Shown: positions 50,060-60,616, numbered from the stretch's first letter. The stretch is 64,000 nucleotides of DNA from Treponema sp. (GCA_009787835.1 WQSN01000001.1:99072-163071); one strand, 5' to 3'. A program made the numbers and translations. The notes: generated by a model not told the origin, from the letters alone.

Positions 50060-51153
50060 AAACCGCAATCGTCCACTATTGGCTAATAAACATGCGCGGC
50101 GGAGAAAAAATGCTTGAGGCTTTGCTTGAAATGTTTCCGCAGGCGGATATCTACACGCATGTCTACAATTCCAAAGCCGTTTCTTCAATAATTAATAACC
50201 ACAGAATTTTCACATCACGGATAAACCGTCTGCCTTTTGCGAAAAAACTTTACCAGCTTTACATGCCTCTCATGCCTAACGCCCTTATGGACTTTAACCT
50301 GCAGGATTACGATCTTATTATATCAAGCGAAGCCGGCCCCGCGAAAGGAATAGTTCCAAATCCAAACGCGTATCATTTATGTTATTGCCACAGTCCCATG
50401 CGTTATATATGGGAATTATATCATGATTATTCAGCCAGAAGTAATCCATTAATACGTTTTTTTATGAAGCAAATTATTCCATCAATCAGATTATGGGACA
50501 TAACTTCCGCTAATCTTGTAGATCGGTTTGTGACAAATTCGCAATATGTCGCCAAAAGGATACGCCGTATTTATAACCGCGAAGCGGAAGTAGTATTTGG
50601 TCCCGCTCCCATAGAACAATTTTTAAGTCTGGAACGAAAGCCCGCAGATTACTATTTATTCTTCGGTCAAATCACAGGTTATAAACGCCTTGATATCGCC
50701 ATTGAAGCTTGCGTTAAATCAGGCAGAAAGTTAATTATTGCAGGAGCGGGAGCAAAGAAAAAAGATATTATAAAATATACTAAAACAGGATTAATAACAT
50801 TTAAAGGCAAAGTAACAGACGATGAAGTTAAGTCTTTATTTTCAGGAGCACGCGCGCTTCTCTTTCCCGGAATTGAAGATTTAGGACTTGTTCCGATAGA
50901 AGCAAACGCGGCGGGCTGCCCTGTTATCGCTTACAGGGACGGAGGCGCTCTTGAAACCATTAAAGAAAATGTTACCGGAATTTTCTTTAACAATCAGACT
51001 CCTGATTCACTGATTGAGGCGATGGACTATTTTGAAAATAATGAAAAATTATTTCAGAACAGGAATGTTTTTTCTGATCACGTGCGGCAATTTTCAAAGT
51101 CGGCCTTCATTGAACGGATGTTTTGTATTCTTGATAAAAAAAAGAGATTATAA
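50056..51153 (+). CDS. Glycosyltransferase family 4 (WbaZ-like mannosyltransferase)
   Basis: MKTAIVHYWLINMRGGEKMLEALLEMFP; CHSPMRYIWELYHDY; ALLFPGIEDLGLVPIEANAAGCPVIAYRDGG. Confidence 0.9.
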   Translation: MKTAIVHYWLINMRGGEKMLEALLEMFPQADIYTHVYNSKAVSSIINNHRIFTSRINRLPFAKKLYQLYMPLMPNALMDFNLQDYDLIISSEAGPAKGIVPNPNAYHLCYCHSPMRYIWELYHDYSARSNPLIRFFMKQIIPSIRLWDITSANLVDRFVTNSQYVAKRIRRIYNREAEVVFGPAPIEQFLSLERKPADYYLFFGQITGYKRLDIAIEACVKSGRKLIIAGAGAKKKDIIKYTKTGLITFKGKVTDDEVKSLFSGARALLFPGIEDLGLVPIEANAAGCPVIAYRDGGALETIKENVTGIFFNNQTPDSLIEAMDYFENNEKLFQNRNVFSDHVRQFSKSAFIERMFCILDKKKRL

Positions 51154-51165
51154 TAATCTATAGTT

Positions 51166-52635
51166 ATGACCCTGAATGAATTTGATATCTGGTACAGGAC
51201 AAGATTTCGGCGTACCAGTTCAGCCCTTACTTATACAGCTTTCATCTTATCCGACTTGCTGGCTGTCATGATATCATTCGGATGGGGATTTTTTTGGGTC
51301 AGAATTTATGGATTTTATTATATAGAAATTGATCCAAATTATGACCCCATCAATTTTAAGTCATTTATTACTTACTGGCAGTATCTGCCTGTTTTCATAT
51401 TGATTTTTCAAATATCAAGTCTGTATCCGGGCGTTTCACTTGCTCCTTCCGAAGAAATGAAACGGTTTATTATCGCTTCAGTTCTGGCTTTCGGCGGCAT
51501 TATTATGTCACGTTATATTGAAAACGGGGTCTGGAGTAAAATTAATAACGCGTTTATTATCAGTTGTATTTTTTCCACATTTTTTATTCTTATCGCGAGG
51601 AGTATTACTCACTGGGTTTTATATAAAACAAAACTGGGAGGCATTCCCGCTGTAATTTACGGATCGGGCGAAACAGGAAAGCTGGTCGCCGATTGTCTTT
51701 TGGGCAGTATCAGAAGCGGTTATACTCCCGTTCTTTTCCTTGACGATGATTATCCCGGCGAAGATGAATATAAAGGCATTCCGGTCATTCATGATACATC
51801 AGCCGGTTATGAAATTGTAAAAAAATATAATATTAAAATGGCGATAATCGCGATGCCTGAGCTAGACACTGACAAATTAAAACATCTTACAAGATCATCC
51901 GTTTCCGCATTCCGGTATAATGTTATAATTCCAAATTTTTACAATATTTCAAATATCTGGATGTCAGTCCGTGATTTTAACGGAGTACTGGGTCTTGATA
52001 CAAGCAATAAACTTAGAATTTCATGGAATGTCATAATAAAGCGTTTTATGGATATTTCAATGGTTCTCTTTGGCGGAATAATAATTCTCCCCTTTCTTCT
52101 TGTTTTTGCGCTGTTGATAAAATTAACTTCGCCGGGTCCGGTTCTTTATAAACACAAACGATTGGGCATGAACGGAAAACATTTTATCGCGTATAAGTTC
52201 CGTTCCATGGTAATTGATTCCGATGTACAATTAAATAAATTACTTGAATCAGATCCTGCCATAAAAGCTGAATGGGAAATAAATCATAAAATTCACAATG
52301 ACCCCAGAGTAACCAAATTCGGTAATTTTATACGGCGTACAAGTATAGATGAATTTCCTCAGCTTTTAAATATTCTAAAAGGCGAGATGTCTTTAGTCGG
52401 TCCGCGTCCCATTGTCGACGCAGAAGTGGAAAAATACGGAGACGATTACGGGCGCATTTTTTCAATAAGGCCGGGGTTAACAGGTCTGTGGCAGGTTTCG
52501 GGAAGATCGGATACAAATTATACAGAAAGGGTTACATACGACTCGTATTATCTGCAAAGCTGGTCTGTGTGGCTTGATCTATGGATTATTTTTAAGACAT
52601 TCGGAGTTGTAATAATGGGAAAGGGAGCGTATTAA
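51166..52635 (+). CDS. wbaP: Undecaprenyl-phosphate hexose-1-phosphate transferase (WbaP-type polyprenyl-P transferase)
   Basis: YKHKRLGMNGKHFIAYKFRSMVIDSD; RRTSIDEFPQLLNILKGEMSLVGPRPIVDAEVEKYGDDY; GLTGLWQVSGRSDTNYTERV. Confidence 0.93.
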   Translation: MTLNEFDIWYRTRFRRTSSALTYTAFILSDLLAVMISFGWGFFWVRIYGFYYIEIDPNYDPINFKSFITYWQYLPVFILIFQISSLYPGVSLAPSEEMKRFIIASVLAFGGIIMSRYIENGVWSKINNAFIISCIFSTFFILIARSITHWVLYKTKLGGIPAVIYGSGETGKLVADCLLGSIRSGYTPVLFLDDDYPGEDEYKGIPVIHDTSAGYEIVKKYNIKMAIIAMPELDTDKLKHLTRSSVSAFRYNVIIPNFYNISNIWMSVRDFNGVLGLDTSNKLRISWNVIIKRFMDISMVLFGGIIILPFLLVFALLIKLTSPGPVLYKHKRLGMNGKHFIAYKFRSMVIDSDVQLNKLLESDPAIKAEWEINHKIHNDPRVTKFGNFIRRTSIDEFPQLLNILKGEMSLVGPRPIVDAEVEKYGDDYGRIFSIRPGLTGLWQVSGRSDTNYTERVTYDSYYLQSWSVWLDLWIIFKTFGVVIMGKGAY

Positions 52636-52638
52636 ATA

Positions 52639-53436
52639 ATGAAGAAAACAGCAATTATTCTATTATTCAATATGTTATGCGTCATTAATCTGTCCGCGCA
52701 GCTGCGCTCCTTTGACGATATATTCTCCGGTATGAGTTCAAACATCAGAAAAGAAGTGTTTACCGAAGCCGGTTATATAAGAACAATTGAAAAATCCAGC
52801 GGAATTAGTTTCGTATCCAGCAGCCCGGCTACAGATTCAGGAATATCAGGGCAAATCATTAATACCGTTATTAAAAATAACCCGGGTTATATAGTGGAAT
52901 CAATTCTTGTGGTTTCCGCTGAACAAGGGTCTTTAACCCTGTTAAATGTATATAACGCTCTCGGAAATGTCCGCGGTTTAAAGGGAAGACTTTACAACTC
53001 CGCTACAAGAAACCAGGAAATTCCGCTTTTTGAGGATGCAACCCGCATAAGAAGCGAAAGGCAAACCACCGCGATTGCGGATCCCGCGCCGGCAAAAAGC
53101 CTTCCCCGTTCTGAAACAGTTTATATCAGGCTGAAAGACATTAACTTCGGAAATACATATTATCGCGGAGAAATGTCACTCATACAGAGCGGTCTGTGTT
53201 ACAGCTTATCCAATTTCAGGAATATGACCTATTTTTTAATTCCTGTAATCAGGGAGGGAAATTTTATAGCTCAGCTATATTTTGAACCAATCAGGGAAGG
53301 CGTTTTAATTTACAGTATTGCAGGAGCAGATGTTTCAGATTTTGTCTCTTCCAGAGTTCATATAAGTTCCGCCATTGCAAAACGGCTTGAAGTAATTATT
53401 GCTTGGGCTGTAGAAGGCATTTTACAAAGAAAATAG
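52639..53436 (+). CDS. Exported protein of unknown function
   Basis: 265 aa with signal peptide (KKTAIILLFNMLCVINLSAQ), 3 bp after wbaP. Confidence 0.65.
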   Translation: MKKTAIILLFNMLCVINLSAQLRSFDDIFSGMSSNIRKEVFTEAGYIRTIEKSSGISFVSSSPATDSGISGQIINTVIKNNPGYIVESILVVSAEQGSLTLLNVYNALGNVRGLKGRLYNSATRNQEIPLFEDATRIRSERQTTAIADPAPAKSLPRSETVYIRLKDINFGNTYYRGEMSLIQSGLCYSLSNFRNMTYFLIPVIREGNFIAQLYFEPIREGVLIYSIAGADVSDFVSSRVHISSAIAKRLEVIIAWAVEGILQRK

Positions 53437-53542
53437 ATCTGTATAAAATTTATTTTTAAATTTAATCTTCTTCTCAAAATAAAATTTAAAACAACGCTTC
53501 TTAATTATTCCCCATAAAAAATAACCGGTCTCGCTTGTGTTT

Positions 53543-56212
53543 TTACGCGGTAAAACTGTCCGCTATAACGGCGGCTTTGTCAAATTCACTGTGTAATAAT
53601 TGAACTGTAATTTCATCAAGAATATTATTTATGTAATCAGGCCATATTTTTTGCTTCAAATCATTAATAGCGTCTTTTGCTGTTTTTTTATTGAGTTCAA
53701 AGCATGCGGTCTTTATATATTGCAGTTTGTCACGCAGATAAACCGAATCTTCGTCTGATATTTCCTCTTTTTGGTTTTTACTTTTAGGTTTAAATTTCGC
53801 AATAAGTGATTTTAAATTATTTATCAATGCGGGAGTTTCAATTAGAATCAACTCAAGATTACGCTCTTTTCCTGCCTGTTCAAGTTTTCCTGCGGTGTCA
53901 GATAACTCAATCTCGCCAATATTCGCAAGAGCGCTTTTAATGCCATGAATTGTAATAATAAACAGTTCAATGTTTTTGATGTCGCATATTTCAGAAGAGC
54001 CGTTTTTATATAAAAATATGTTATTCATGATATCTAAGGTGTTTTCAGCGTCACGAATAAAAAACTTTTTTAATTCTGAACTAAAGGTGCTGTTTCTGCC
54101 GCTTACAGCTTTTTCGCGCTGTGTAAGCCTCGCCGCTTCCACAACTTCAGGCGGTTTTTTATTCCTGATAAATTCATTTAACACCAGGTTTAATTCCCGC
54201 GAGTCAACCGGTTTTGATACAAAGCCGTCAAAACCATTTTTTAAGAATATTTCAGCCTGTCCTACAATGGCATTTGCCGTTAGCGCGATGATGTAATTCC
54301 CATATTCCATATCACGCAGTATTTTTACAGCCTCCATGCCGTCCATTACAGGCATCATGTGATCCATAAATATTATATCATATACAGCGCCCATCCTGAT
54401 TTTTTCAATCGCTTCAAACGCGCTGTTTGCCGAATCAATTTTCAATCCGTAAGGAATGAGCATTCCTTTGGTAACATAAATATTAGTTTCCACATCATCA
54501 ACAATCAGTACGCTTCCATAGGGCATATATTCGCGCATAAACTGGTTCTTTTTTGTAATTGTAGAACTTTGAAAACAAAAATCGTGCAATCTGCCTGTTA
54601 GCTCCCTGCCGCAGACTTCAGTTCCCGTTTGTTTCTGCGGAATGCGAACATTTATCACTGAGCCTTTACCAGGTTCGCTTTGAACAGTAATGCTTCCTTT
54701 TAATAAATCAATAAAACGTTTTGTGATGTTCATACCAAGTCCCGCGCCGACAGTCGTGCGGTTGGCCTCAATGTTAAAGCGGGTGTACTCATCGAAAATT
54801 TTATTTATCTGTTCTTCTGTCATACCCTGCCCTGTATCGCTTACAGTGAAAACAAGCGTAACATTTTCATCATTTAATTCCCTTTCGCAGGAAATCTGAA
54901 GATCCACTTTGCCTTCGTCGGTATATTTAAATGCATTGGAAAGAATGTTATTTAACACCTGTTTAATGCGCAGCTCATCGCCGTATAAATTATAGGGAGT
55001 ATTCTCGTCAATATTAAGAGAAAAAGTTATAGGCTTGCTTTCAAACCGGAGGCAGTTCAACTGTACGGTATCATTTATCAGACTCGGGATATTGTATTTT
55101 ACCGGAATCAGCTCCAGCTTTCCCGCTTCAATTTTTGATAAATCAAGAATATCATTTATTATATTCAGCAATAATTCACCTGACTCGTAAATTTTTAGGA
55201 AAGCTTCCTTATTGCTGGGCGAAAGAATTTTATTCTGAAGTTGAATTTCTGCAATTCCCAAAATCGCGTTCATTGGCGTGCGTATTTCATGGCTCATGTT
55301 GGCAAGAAATGCGCTTTTGTAACGGTTGCTTTTTTCAGCGAATTCCTTCGCGGCGATCAGTTCCGTCATGTCAACACAGTGCTGCATGTGAACAATTTTT
55401 CCGTTTGGCCAGTCAATGTATCTGTCGCTGTTTCTGTAAATTTTGTTTGTCAATGTGCTGTGCTCTTCCCATGTAATAACTTTTTCAGGATTATTGTCCA
55501 GCTGTATACACGGACAGAATTCGCATCTTTCGTCACGGTTTTTCTGCAGAATTTTATAGCATAATTTTCCTTCATACTCGCCTGTTATATCATAATGCTT
55601 TTTCATGCAATCATTAATGAAAAGTATTTCTCCTGTTTCAGGATCGGATACATAGATCATTGAATCAAGACTGTTTAGGATTCTTTGCATGGAAGTAATG
55701 GAAACATTTTTCTGCCTGTTAGCCTCGTTTGCTTCCTTTAGCAGAAGCTTTAAATCGCTCATATCACGTATAATTCCGATTAAGCCGATGATCTTGTCAT
55801 CATGAACCAATGGGGCCTTTATGGTCTCTACAAATTTTTTTGATCCATCAGGGAATGTAATCCATTCCTTTATTTTGATGGTAGCGCCTTCCTGCAGCAC
55901 TTTCCTGTCTGTTTCTTCTACATCATCGGGAATTCTGCTGCAAAGCTCCTTATTACTCAATGTTGTCTTTCCTAATAATTGCGCTTCGCTGCATCCTGCG
56001 AATTTTTCAAAACCCGGGTTACAGCTTGTGTATCTGCCGTTTATATCCTTGCATAGAACCATGTCAGGCATGGACCTGTAAATTGCTGAAAAAGCTATCA
56101 TTTGATTTTTATAATGTATTTTTAACGCATTGTTTTTTATCAGATGCAGGATCAGGGTGAATATCAGCGATAAGGAGAGACTTGCCGCCAATATTATAAT
56201 TATTGTTTTCAT
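53543..56212 (-). CDS. Hybrid sensor histidine kinase (TM, PAS domains, HisKA, HATPase, receiver, C-terminal Hpt-like)
   Basis: FLANMSHEIRTPMNAILGIAEIQL; GAGLGMNITKRFIDLLKGSITVQSEPGKGS; DIIFMDHMMPVMDGMEAVKILR; IHGIKSALANIGEIELSDTAGKLE. Confidence 0.93.
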   Translation of the reverse strand: MKTIIIILAASLSLSLIFTLILHLIKNNALKIHYKNQMIAFSAIYRSMPDMVLCKDINGRYTSCNPGFEKFAGCSEAQLLGKTTLSNKELCSRIPDDVEETDRKVLQEGATIKIKEWITFPDGSKKFVETIKAPLVHDDKIIGLIGIIRDMSDLKLLLKEANEANRQKNVSITSMQRILNSLDSMIYVSDPETGEILFINDCMKKHYDITGEYEGKLCYKILQKNRDERCEFCPCIQLDNNPEKVITWEEHSTLTNKIYRNSDRYIDWPNGKIVHMQHCVDMTELIAAKEFAEKSNRYKSAFLANMSHEIRTPMNAILGIAEIQLQNKILSPSNKEAFLKIYESGELLLNIINDILDLSKIEAGKLELIPVKYNIPSLINDTVQLNCLRFESKPITFSLNIDENTPYNLYGDELRIKQVLNNILSNAFKYTDEGKVDLQISCERELNDENVTLVFTVSDTGQGMTEEQINKIFDEYTRFNIEANRTTVGAGLGMNITKRFIDLLKGSITVQSEPGKGSVINVRIPQKQTGTEVCGRELTGRLHDFCFQSSTITKKNQFMREYMPYGSVLIVDDVETNIYVTKGMLIPYGLKIDSANSAFEAIEKIRMGAVYDIIFMDHMMPVMDGMEAVKILRDMEYGNYIIALTANAIVGQAEIFLKNGFDGFVSKPVDSRELNLVLNEFIRNKKPPEVVEAARLTQREKAVSGRNSTFSSELKKFFIRDAENTLDIMNNIFLYKNGSSEICDIKNIELFIITIHGIKSALANIGEIELSDTAGKLEQAGKERNLELILIETPALINNLKSLIAKFKPKSKNQKEEISDEDSVYLRDKLQYIKTACFELNKKTAKDAINDLKQKIWPDYINNILDEITVQLLHSEFDKAAVIADSFTA

Positions 56213-56333
56213 TAATTTATTTTAATATTAAAGAAAGTTATGTGCAATAAAAAATAAAAATCAGATATAATATAGGAGTAATATTATTTTTCACTGAATT
56301 GATTTAAATGTATGTATTAATGCAAAGAGCATG

Positions 56334-56373
56334 AAAAAAGCGGTATATTTAGAAAATATACCGCTTTTTTTTT
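56334..56373 (-). terminator. Rho-independent terminator downstream of the sugar ABC operon
   Basis: GCGGTATATTT/AAATATACCGC stem with T runs on both strands. Confidence 0.85.
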
Positions 56374-56379
56374 AAGATT

Positions 56380-56420
56380 GGACTTACCCTGTAACCATCA
56401 TGGTTGTCGGGATTAAGTCC
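56380..56420 (-). other. Long structured hairpin after the SBP stop codon
   Basis: GGACTTA...TAAGTCC outer arms, CCC/GGG and AACCA/TGGTT inner arms. Confidence 0.6.
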
Positions 56421-56434
56421 TGCGCGTTAGCTGA

Positions 56435-57778
56435 TTATCTTGTCAGTCTTGTAATCAGATCCATTACCTGCTGCGAGGCCGCGGCATTGGTAATCCGTCC
56501 GTACGCCGCCTGCTGATAAATAAGGAAGAGTCCTGAGTTCCATTCCGTGTCGCCTGGCATATTGGGATTGGGAGGAGACGCGTTCTTTCCAGCGACATCA
56601 AGATACGCGACTATCTTCTTTGTAATATCATTCGCTTTAGCTGCAACCGCGGCCCTGGTAGCCGGTGTTACCGGTACTCCGGGATCTGCGCCCATTTGCT
56701 CCCATACTCTTGGGTCATTCACCCTGAAGTTAATATACTTGGCGGCGGCTTCTGCATTCTTTGAATTGACGTTAATAGCCATCATCTGGCTCATCTGGGC
56801 CCAAAGACCTTTGGTTACAGAAGCGTTGGGGAGCATAATAAGATCAAGTTCATCTTCTATTGCTCCCTGATAACCGTTAAGCTGATTTGACCATATAAAG
56901 GAAAGAGCGGTTTTCCCTGCAATAAGGGATGATGTTGATTCATTGGTTTCCGCGTAATCCGCAGCGGTCGCCGCAGGAGGAATTACTCCGGCCTGACGCC
57001 AGCCTGACCACAGATCAAAATATCTTTGAATAATGGCCGCAGTCAGATGAGTTTTAGAGCCGTCCCACATCGGAGTCTGGTTATCGCCAGCCCAGTAACC
57101 AAAGAAAACTGAACCAGTTGTTGTTGAGCCGTTATCTGTCATGGCATAGGTGCCTGCCGGAAGCCTTGCCTGAACAGCTTTAAGCCATGTATCAAATTCC
57201 GCCCAGTTCATGTCAACTTTTGGAAGCGGAGCGCCGACCCTTTGCAGCATGGATTTATTATAAACCAATGCCGGCATATTGGTGCCCGCGGAAATTGCGT
57301 AAAGGGTTCCGTTTCTTGTTCCGGCGTTAATGGCCGCCTGATCAACATTTGATATATTCAGAACTCCGCTAGCCACAAACGGATCCAAAGGAAGGAGCAT
57401 ATCCTTTAATTCCGGCACATTCCTGCCGTCATCATTAATATTTCCCAGATTTGAAAAATAGCCGCCAAGCTGAATAATATCCGCAGCTCCGCCTCCGCGG
57501 AATGTTGTCAGGAACTTGTTAAAATGCTGATCTGTTCCCGGCGCGGGTTCGCCTGCGATAATAATTCCTGTTTCTGCCAGGAAAATGTCATTGGTTAGCT
57601 GATAATTTCTAATCCGAGCTTCACCTCCCCAGAACGACCAGCGTACAACCGATGTAGACGATGCGGCCGCGGCCGGCGCTGCTGCTGACGATGATGATGA
57701 CTGCTGCCGGTTTCCGCCCGCAAAAATCATGCCGCCTGCCAAAATAATCAACGCTAAAATCATAATTACCTTTTTCAT
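56435..57778 (-). CDS. Carbohydrate ABC transporter substrate-binding protein
   Basis: Exported N-terminus; SVVRWSFWGGEARIRNYQLTNDIF; AADIIQLGGYFSNL; downstream of matching permease genes. Confidence 0.9.
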   Translation of the reverse strand: MKKVIMILALIILAGGMIFAGGNRQQSSSSSAAAPAAAASSTSVVRWSFWGGEARIRNYQLTNDIFLAETGIIIAGEPAPGTDQHFNKFLTTFRGGGAADIIQLGGYFSNLGNINDDGRNVPELKDMLLPLDPFVASGVLNISNVDQAAINAGTRNGTLYAISAGTNMPALVYNKSMLQRVGAPLPKVDMNWAEFDTWLKAVQARLPAGTYAMTDNGSTTTGSVFFGYWAGDNQTPMWDGSKTHLTAAIIQRYFDLWSGWRQAGVIPPAATAADYAETNESTSSLIAGKTALSFIWSNQLNGYQGAIEDELDLIMLPNASVTKGLWAQMSQMMAINVNSKNAEAAAKYINFRVNDPRVWEQMGADPGVPVTPATRAAVAAKANDITKKIVAYLDVAGKNASPPNPNMPGDTEWNSGLFLIYQQAAYGRITNAAASQQVMDLITRLTR

Positions 57779-57811
57779 GATTTCCTCCTAAAAATTTTTA
57801 TTAAGGGTAAA

Positions 57812-58657
57812 CTACCCTTTAATACCCGTGGTTGTAATACCCTGCACAAAGTATCTCTGCAAACTGAAAAACAGAATAAAGCAGGGAATAAGCGATAATA
57901 CAGACATCGCGAACATGGAACCCCATGATGAAACGCCCGTTGAATCCAAAAAGAGCCGTAATCCTAACGGAACTGTATATAGTTCAGGTGAATTTAAAAA
58001 TATCATCTGGCTGAAAAAGTCATCCCATGTCCACAGGAATTTAAAAAGCAATGTTGTAATAACGGCTGGAATGCTTAGGGGAAGAATAATTCTGAAATAA
58101 ATTCCGAATTTATTACAGCCGTCAATAACAGCCGATTCGTCCATATCTTTCGGAAGGCTTCGTATAAACTGCACCATCAGGAAAATAAAGAACGCCTCTC
58201 CGCCGAAAAAAGACGGGATGATAAAGGGATAAAAAGTATCTACCCATCCGAACATGCGGAAAATCACATAACGCGGCAGGGTTGTAACATGACCGGGAAG
58301 CATCAATGTTACCATCATTATGGCAAACCAGAATTTCTTTCCGATAAAATTTAATCTTGCGAAGGCATACGCTGTAACGGAACAGGCTACCGCGTTTATT
58401 AAAGTGCATGTAACGCTGATAAAAAAGGAATTGGTAAAAAAAGTGCCGAATGAAACAATGTGAATGCCCTTCCAGCCATTAATGTAATTCTGTAAAGTCC
58501 AGACTTCAGGCAGCAGTTTTGGATTGCTGAATATCTGGTTTGCTTCCTTAAACGAAGCCATAATAAGCCAGATAATCGGATAAAGCATACTGATGCCAAG
58601 AATAATAATTATAAGATGAGTAATAATGGCGGATAAAATTGAGCGTTCTCTTTTCAT
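57812..58657 (-). CDS. Carbohydrate ABC transporter permease (MalG-like)
   Basis: ESAVIDGCNKFGIYFRIILPLSIPAVITTLLFKFLWTWDDFFSQMIF (EAA motif). Confidence 0.93.
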   Translation of the reverse strand: MKRERSILSAIITHLIIIILGISMLYPIIWLIMASFKEANQIFSNPKLLPEVWTLQNYINGWKGIHIVSFGTFFTNSFFISVTCTLINAVACSVTAYAFARLNFIGKKFWFAIMMVTLMLPGHVTTLPRYVIFRMFGWVDTFYPFIIPSFFGGEAFFIFLMVQFIRSLPKDMDESAVIDGCNKFGIYFRIILPLSIPAVITTLLFKFLWTWDDFFSQMIFLNSPELYTVPLGLRLFLDSTGVSSWGSMFAMSVLSLIPCFILFFSLQRYFVQGITTTGIKG

Positions 58658-59622
58658 TCGCCGCTCCCGTAACTCACAAGTCTGCCAGAAAATTTAAACG
58701 CTATAAAGGTAAAAAAGGCGATAATCACAAGCAGTACCCAGGCCATTGCCGAAGCGTACCCCATGTGTCCGTAGGCAAATCCGCGCAGGTAAAGATAAAG
58801 GCTGTAGAACATTGTAGAATCTATCGGTCCGCCTGTACCGCCTGAAATAATAAACGCCTGGGTAAATGCCTGGAACGCGCCAATCATCTGCATAATGAAA
58901 TTAAAGAAAATAATCGGAGAAAGACAGGGTAAAGTAATTGAAATGAACTGCCTGACCTTCCCTGCCCCATCAACACTGGCGGCTTCGTAATACTCGGCAG
59001 GAATTTGCTTTAGCCCCGCCAGAAAAATTATCATGGGAGAACCAAACTGCCACACCGATAAAATGACAAGCGTATAGAGGGCGTATTCAGGACTGGAAAT
59101 CCACGACGGAGGATTAATCGAACCGTTGGAAACAGCCCTAATCATCATATTAATGGCGCCGTCACCCGCAAAAAGCCTCCGCCATAAAACGGCAATAGCC
59201 ACAGAACCGCCAAGAAGAGTCGGAATATAATAAATTGTCCTGTATAAAGGTATACCCTTCAGTTTTTGGCTCATCATCATGGCAACAGCCAGAGCAAAAA
59301 TCAATTTGGATGGAACTGAAATAAAAACATACTTTAATGTAACCATGAGAGAATTCATAAACCGTTCATCTCTGGGGAAATCATCGCTTCCAACGAACAT
59401 GACAAAGTAATTTCGCATACCAATCCATTTAGGATCCTGAATCATATTGAACTGGGTAAAGGAAAGGTAAAGCGAATAAATCATCGGGTAGATTATCAGG
59501 AGAAAGAAACCAAGAAGCCAGGGAATCATAAAAACATAGGATGATAGATTATCTTTTATTACGCTGTTTAAGGATCTGCCCGACTTTAAATAAATTTTCT
59601 GTTTGGCGGTATTACCTTTCAT
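58654..59622 (-). CDS. Carbohydrate ABC transporter permease (MalF/UgpA-like)
   Basis: EYYEAASVDGAGKVRQFISITLPCLSPIIFFNFIMQMI (EAA motif). Confidence 0.93.
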   Translation of the reverse strand: MKGNTAKQKIYLKSGRSLNSVIKDNLSSYVFMIPWLLGFFLLIIYPMIYSLYLSFTQFNMIQDPKWIGMRNYFVMFVGSDDFPRDERFMNSLMVTLKYVFISVPSKLIFALAVAMMMSQKLKGIPLYRTIYYIPTLLGGSVAIAVLWRRLFAGDGAINMMIRAVSNGSINPPSWISSPEYALYTLVILSVWQFGSPMIIFLAGLKQIPAEYYEAASVDGAGKVRQFISITLPCLSPIIFFNFIMQMIGAFQAFTQAFIISGGTGGPIDSTMFYSLYLYLRGFAYGHMGYASAMAWVLLVIIAFFTFIAFKFSGRLVSYGSGE

Positions 59623-59692
59623 TATTTGTCCTTAAATATAATAGCATGGATGAAAATATTAGTATATACACTTCAAAAAAATAATGATGCTA

Positions 59693-60616
59693 TCAAGTCT
59701 TGGGTGACAGGTTATTCGCTCTTATTAAACCGTTTTCTTCAATCATTTCTATAAAGACAGGTCTTTCATTGGGACTGTTATTTGGGCTGTGAATTGCAAG
59801 ATATAATTTCCCTTCAATTGAGTGAAACAGCATACCATGTCCTCCGTCCGCGCTGTACAATGGTTCATTCTGCTGTTTCCATGGGCCTTCAATGCGGGAT
59901 GATTCAGATACCGCAAGCCCTATTCTGTATTTTCCGTCAGGTCCGAATGACGACCACAGCATAAGCAGGTTTCCGTTTTTTGCTGTATAGAGAAACGGAC
60001 CGTCTGTCACAAAACCAGTAACTCGGCCTTTAAACTCGCTTGCCCACGGCGCTTCACTGGCTTTGAAAAGCAGATGCGGACTGCCTGATGCTTTTTTTAA
60101 ATCATCGGTAAGAGGCATAATACAGATTTCCCCGTCTGTCACCTGCTGCCATTCATGGCAAAAAATCATCCAGGGTTTTTGCTGTTCATCGACATATAAA
60201 GTGCCGTCAAGGCATTCCCAGTCAGGCGGAGTTACAGGCCCGTCGCTCCATGGTAAAAAATATTTATCAAGAGACTGTGTCTTTAATACTGCAGTTCCCC
60301 TGCGCCCCTGTACAGGTTTGAATGTTGCGAACATATAGTATTCATTATTGTACCTGTAAACCTCAGGCGCCCAGAAATTTATCTTGGACCAAAAATTTTC
60401 CTGCGGGCGAAAACAGGGAAAGGGGCCGTCAAATTCTTCCAAACCAGCTTGCAGGTAACCCGCGTGTGGGCGGCTTATATACATATCAAAACCCACGCCT
60501 GCGGATTTCCAAATATCTTTATCAGTGGAGCCGAAAAGATAATAACTGTCATTCTCCAAAAGAATGAAAGGATCCCTTATTTGTATATCTCTGATATGCG
60601 GCATAATTATATACAA
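59693..60616 (-). CDS. Glycoside hydrolase family 43 protein
   Basis: IQIRDPFILLENDSYYLFGS; FWAPEVYRYNNEYYMFATF; DGTLYVDEQQKPWMIFCHEWQQ; GGHGMLFHSIEGKLYLAIHSPN. Confidence 0.9.
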   Translation of the reverse strand: MYIIMPHIRDIQIRDPFILLENDSYYLFGSTDKDIWKSAGVGFDMYISRPHAGYLQAGLEEFDGPFPCFRPQENFWSKINFWAPEVYRYNNEYYMFATFKPVQGRRGTAVLKTQSLDKYFLPWSDGPVTPPDWECLDGTLYVDEQQKPWMIFCHEWQQVTDGEICIMPLTDDLKKASGSPHLLFKASEAPWASEFKGRVTGFVTDGPFLYTAKNGNLLMLWSSFGPDGKYRIGLAVSESSRIEGPWKQQNEPLYSADGGHGMLFHSIEGKLYLAIHSPNNSPNERPVFIEMIEENGLIRANNLSPKT

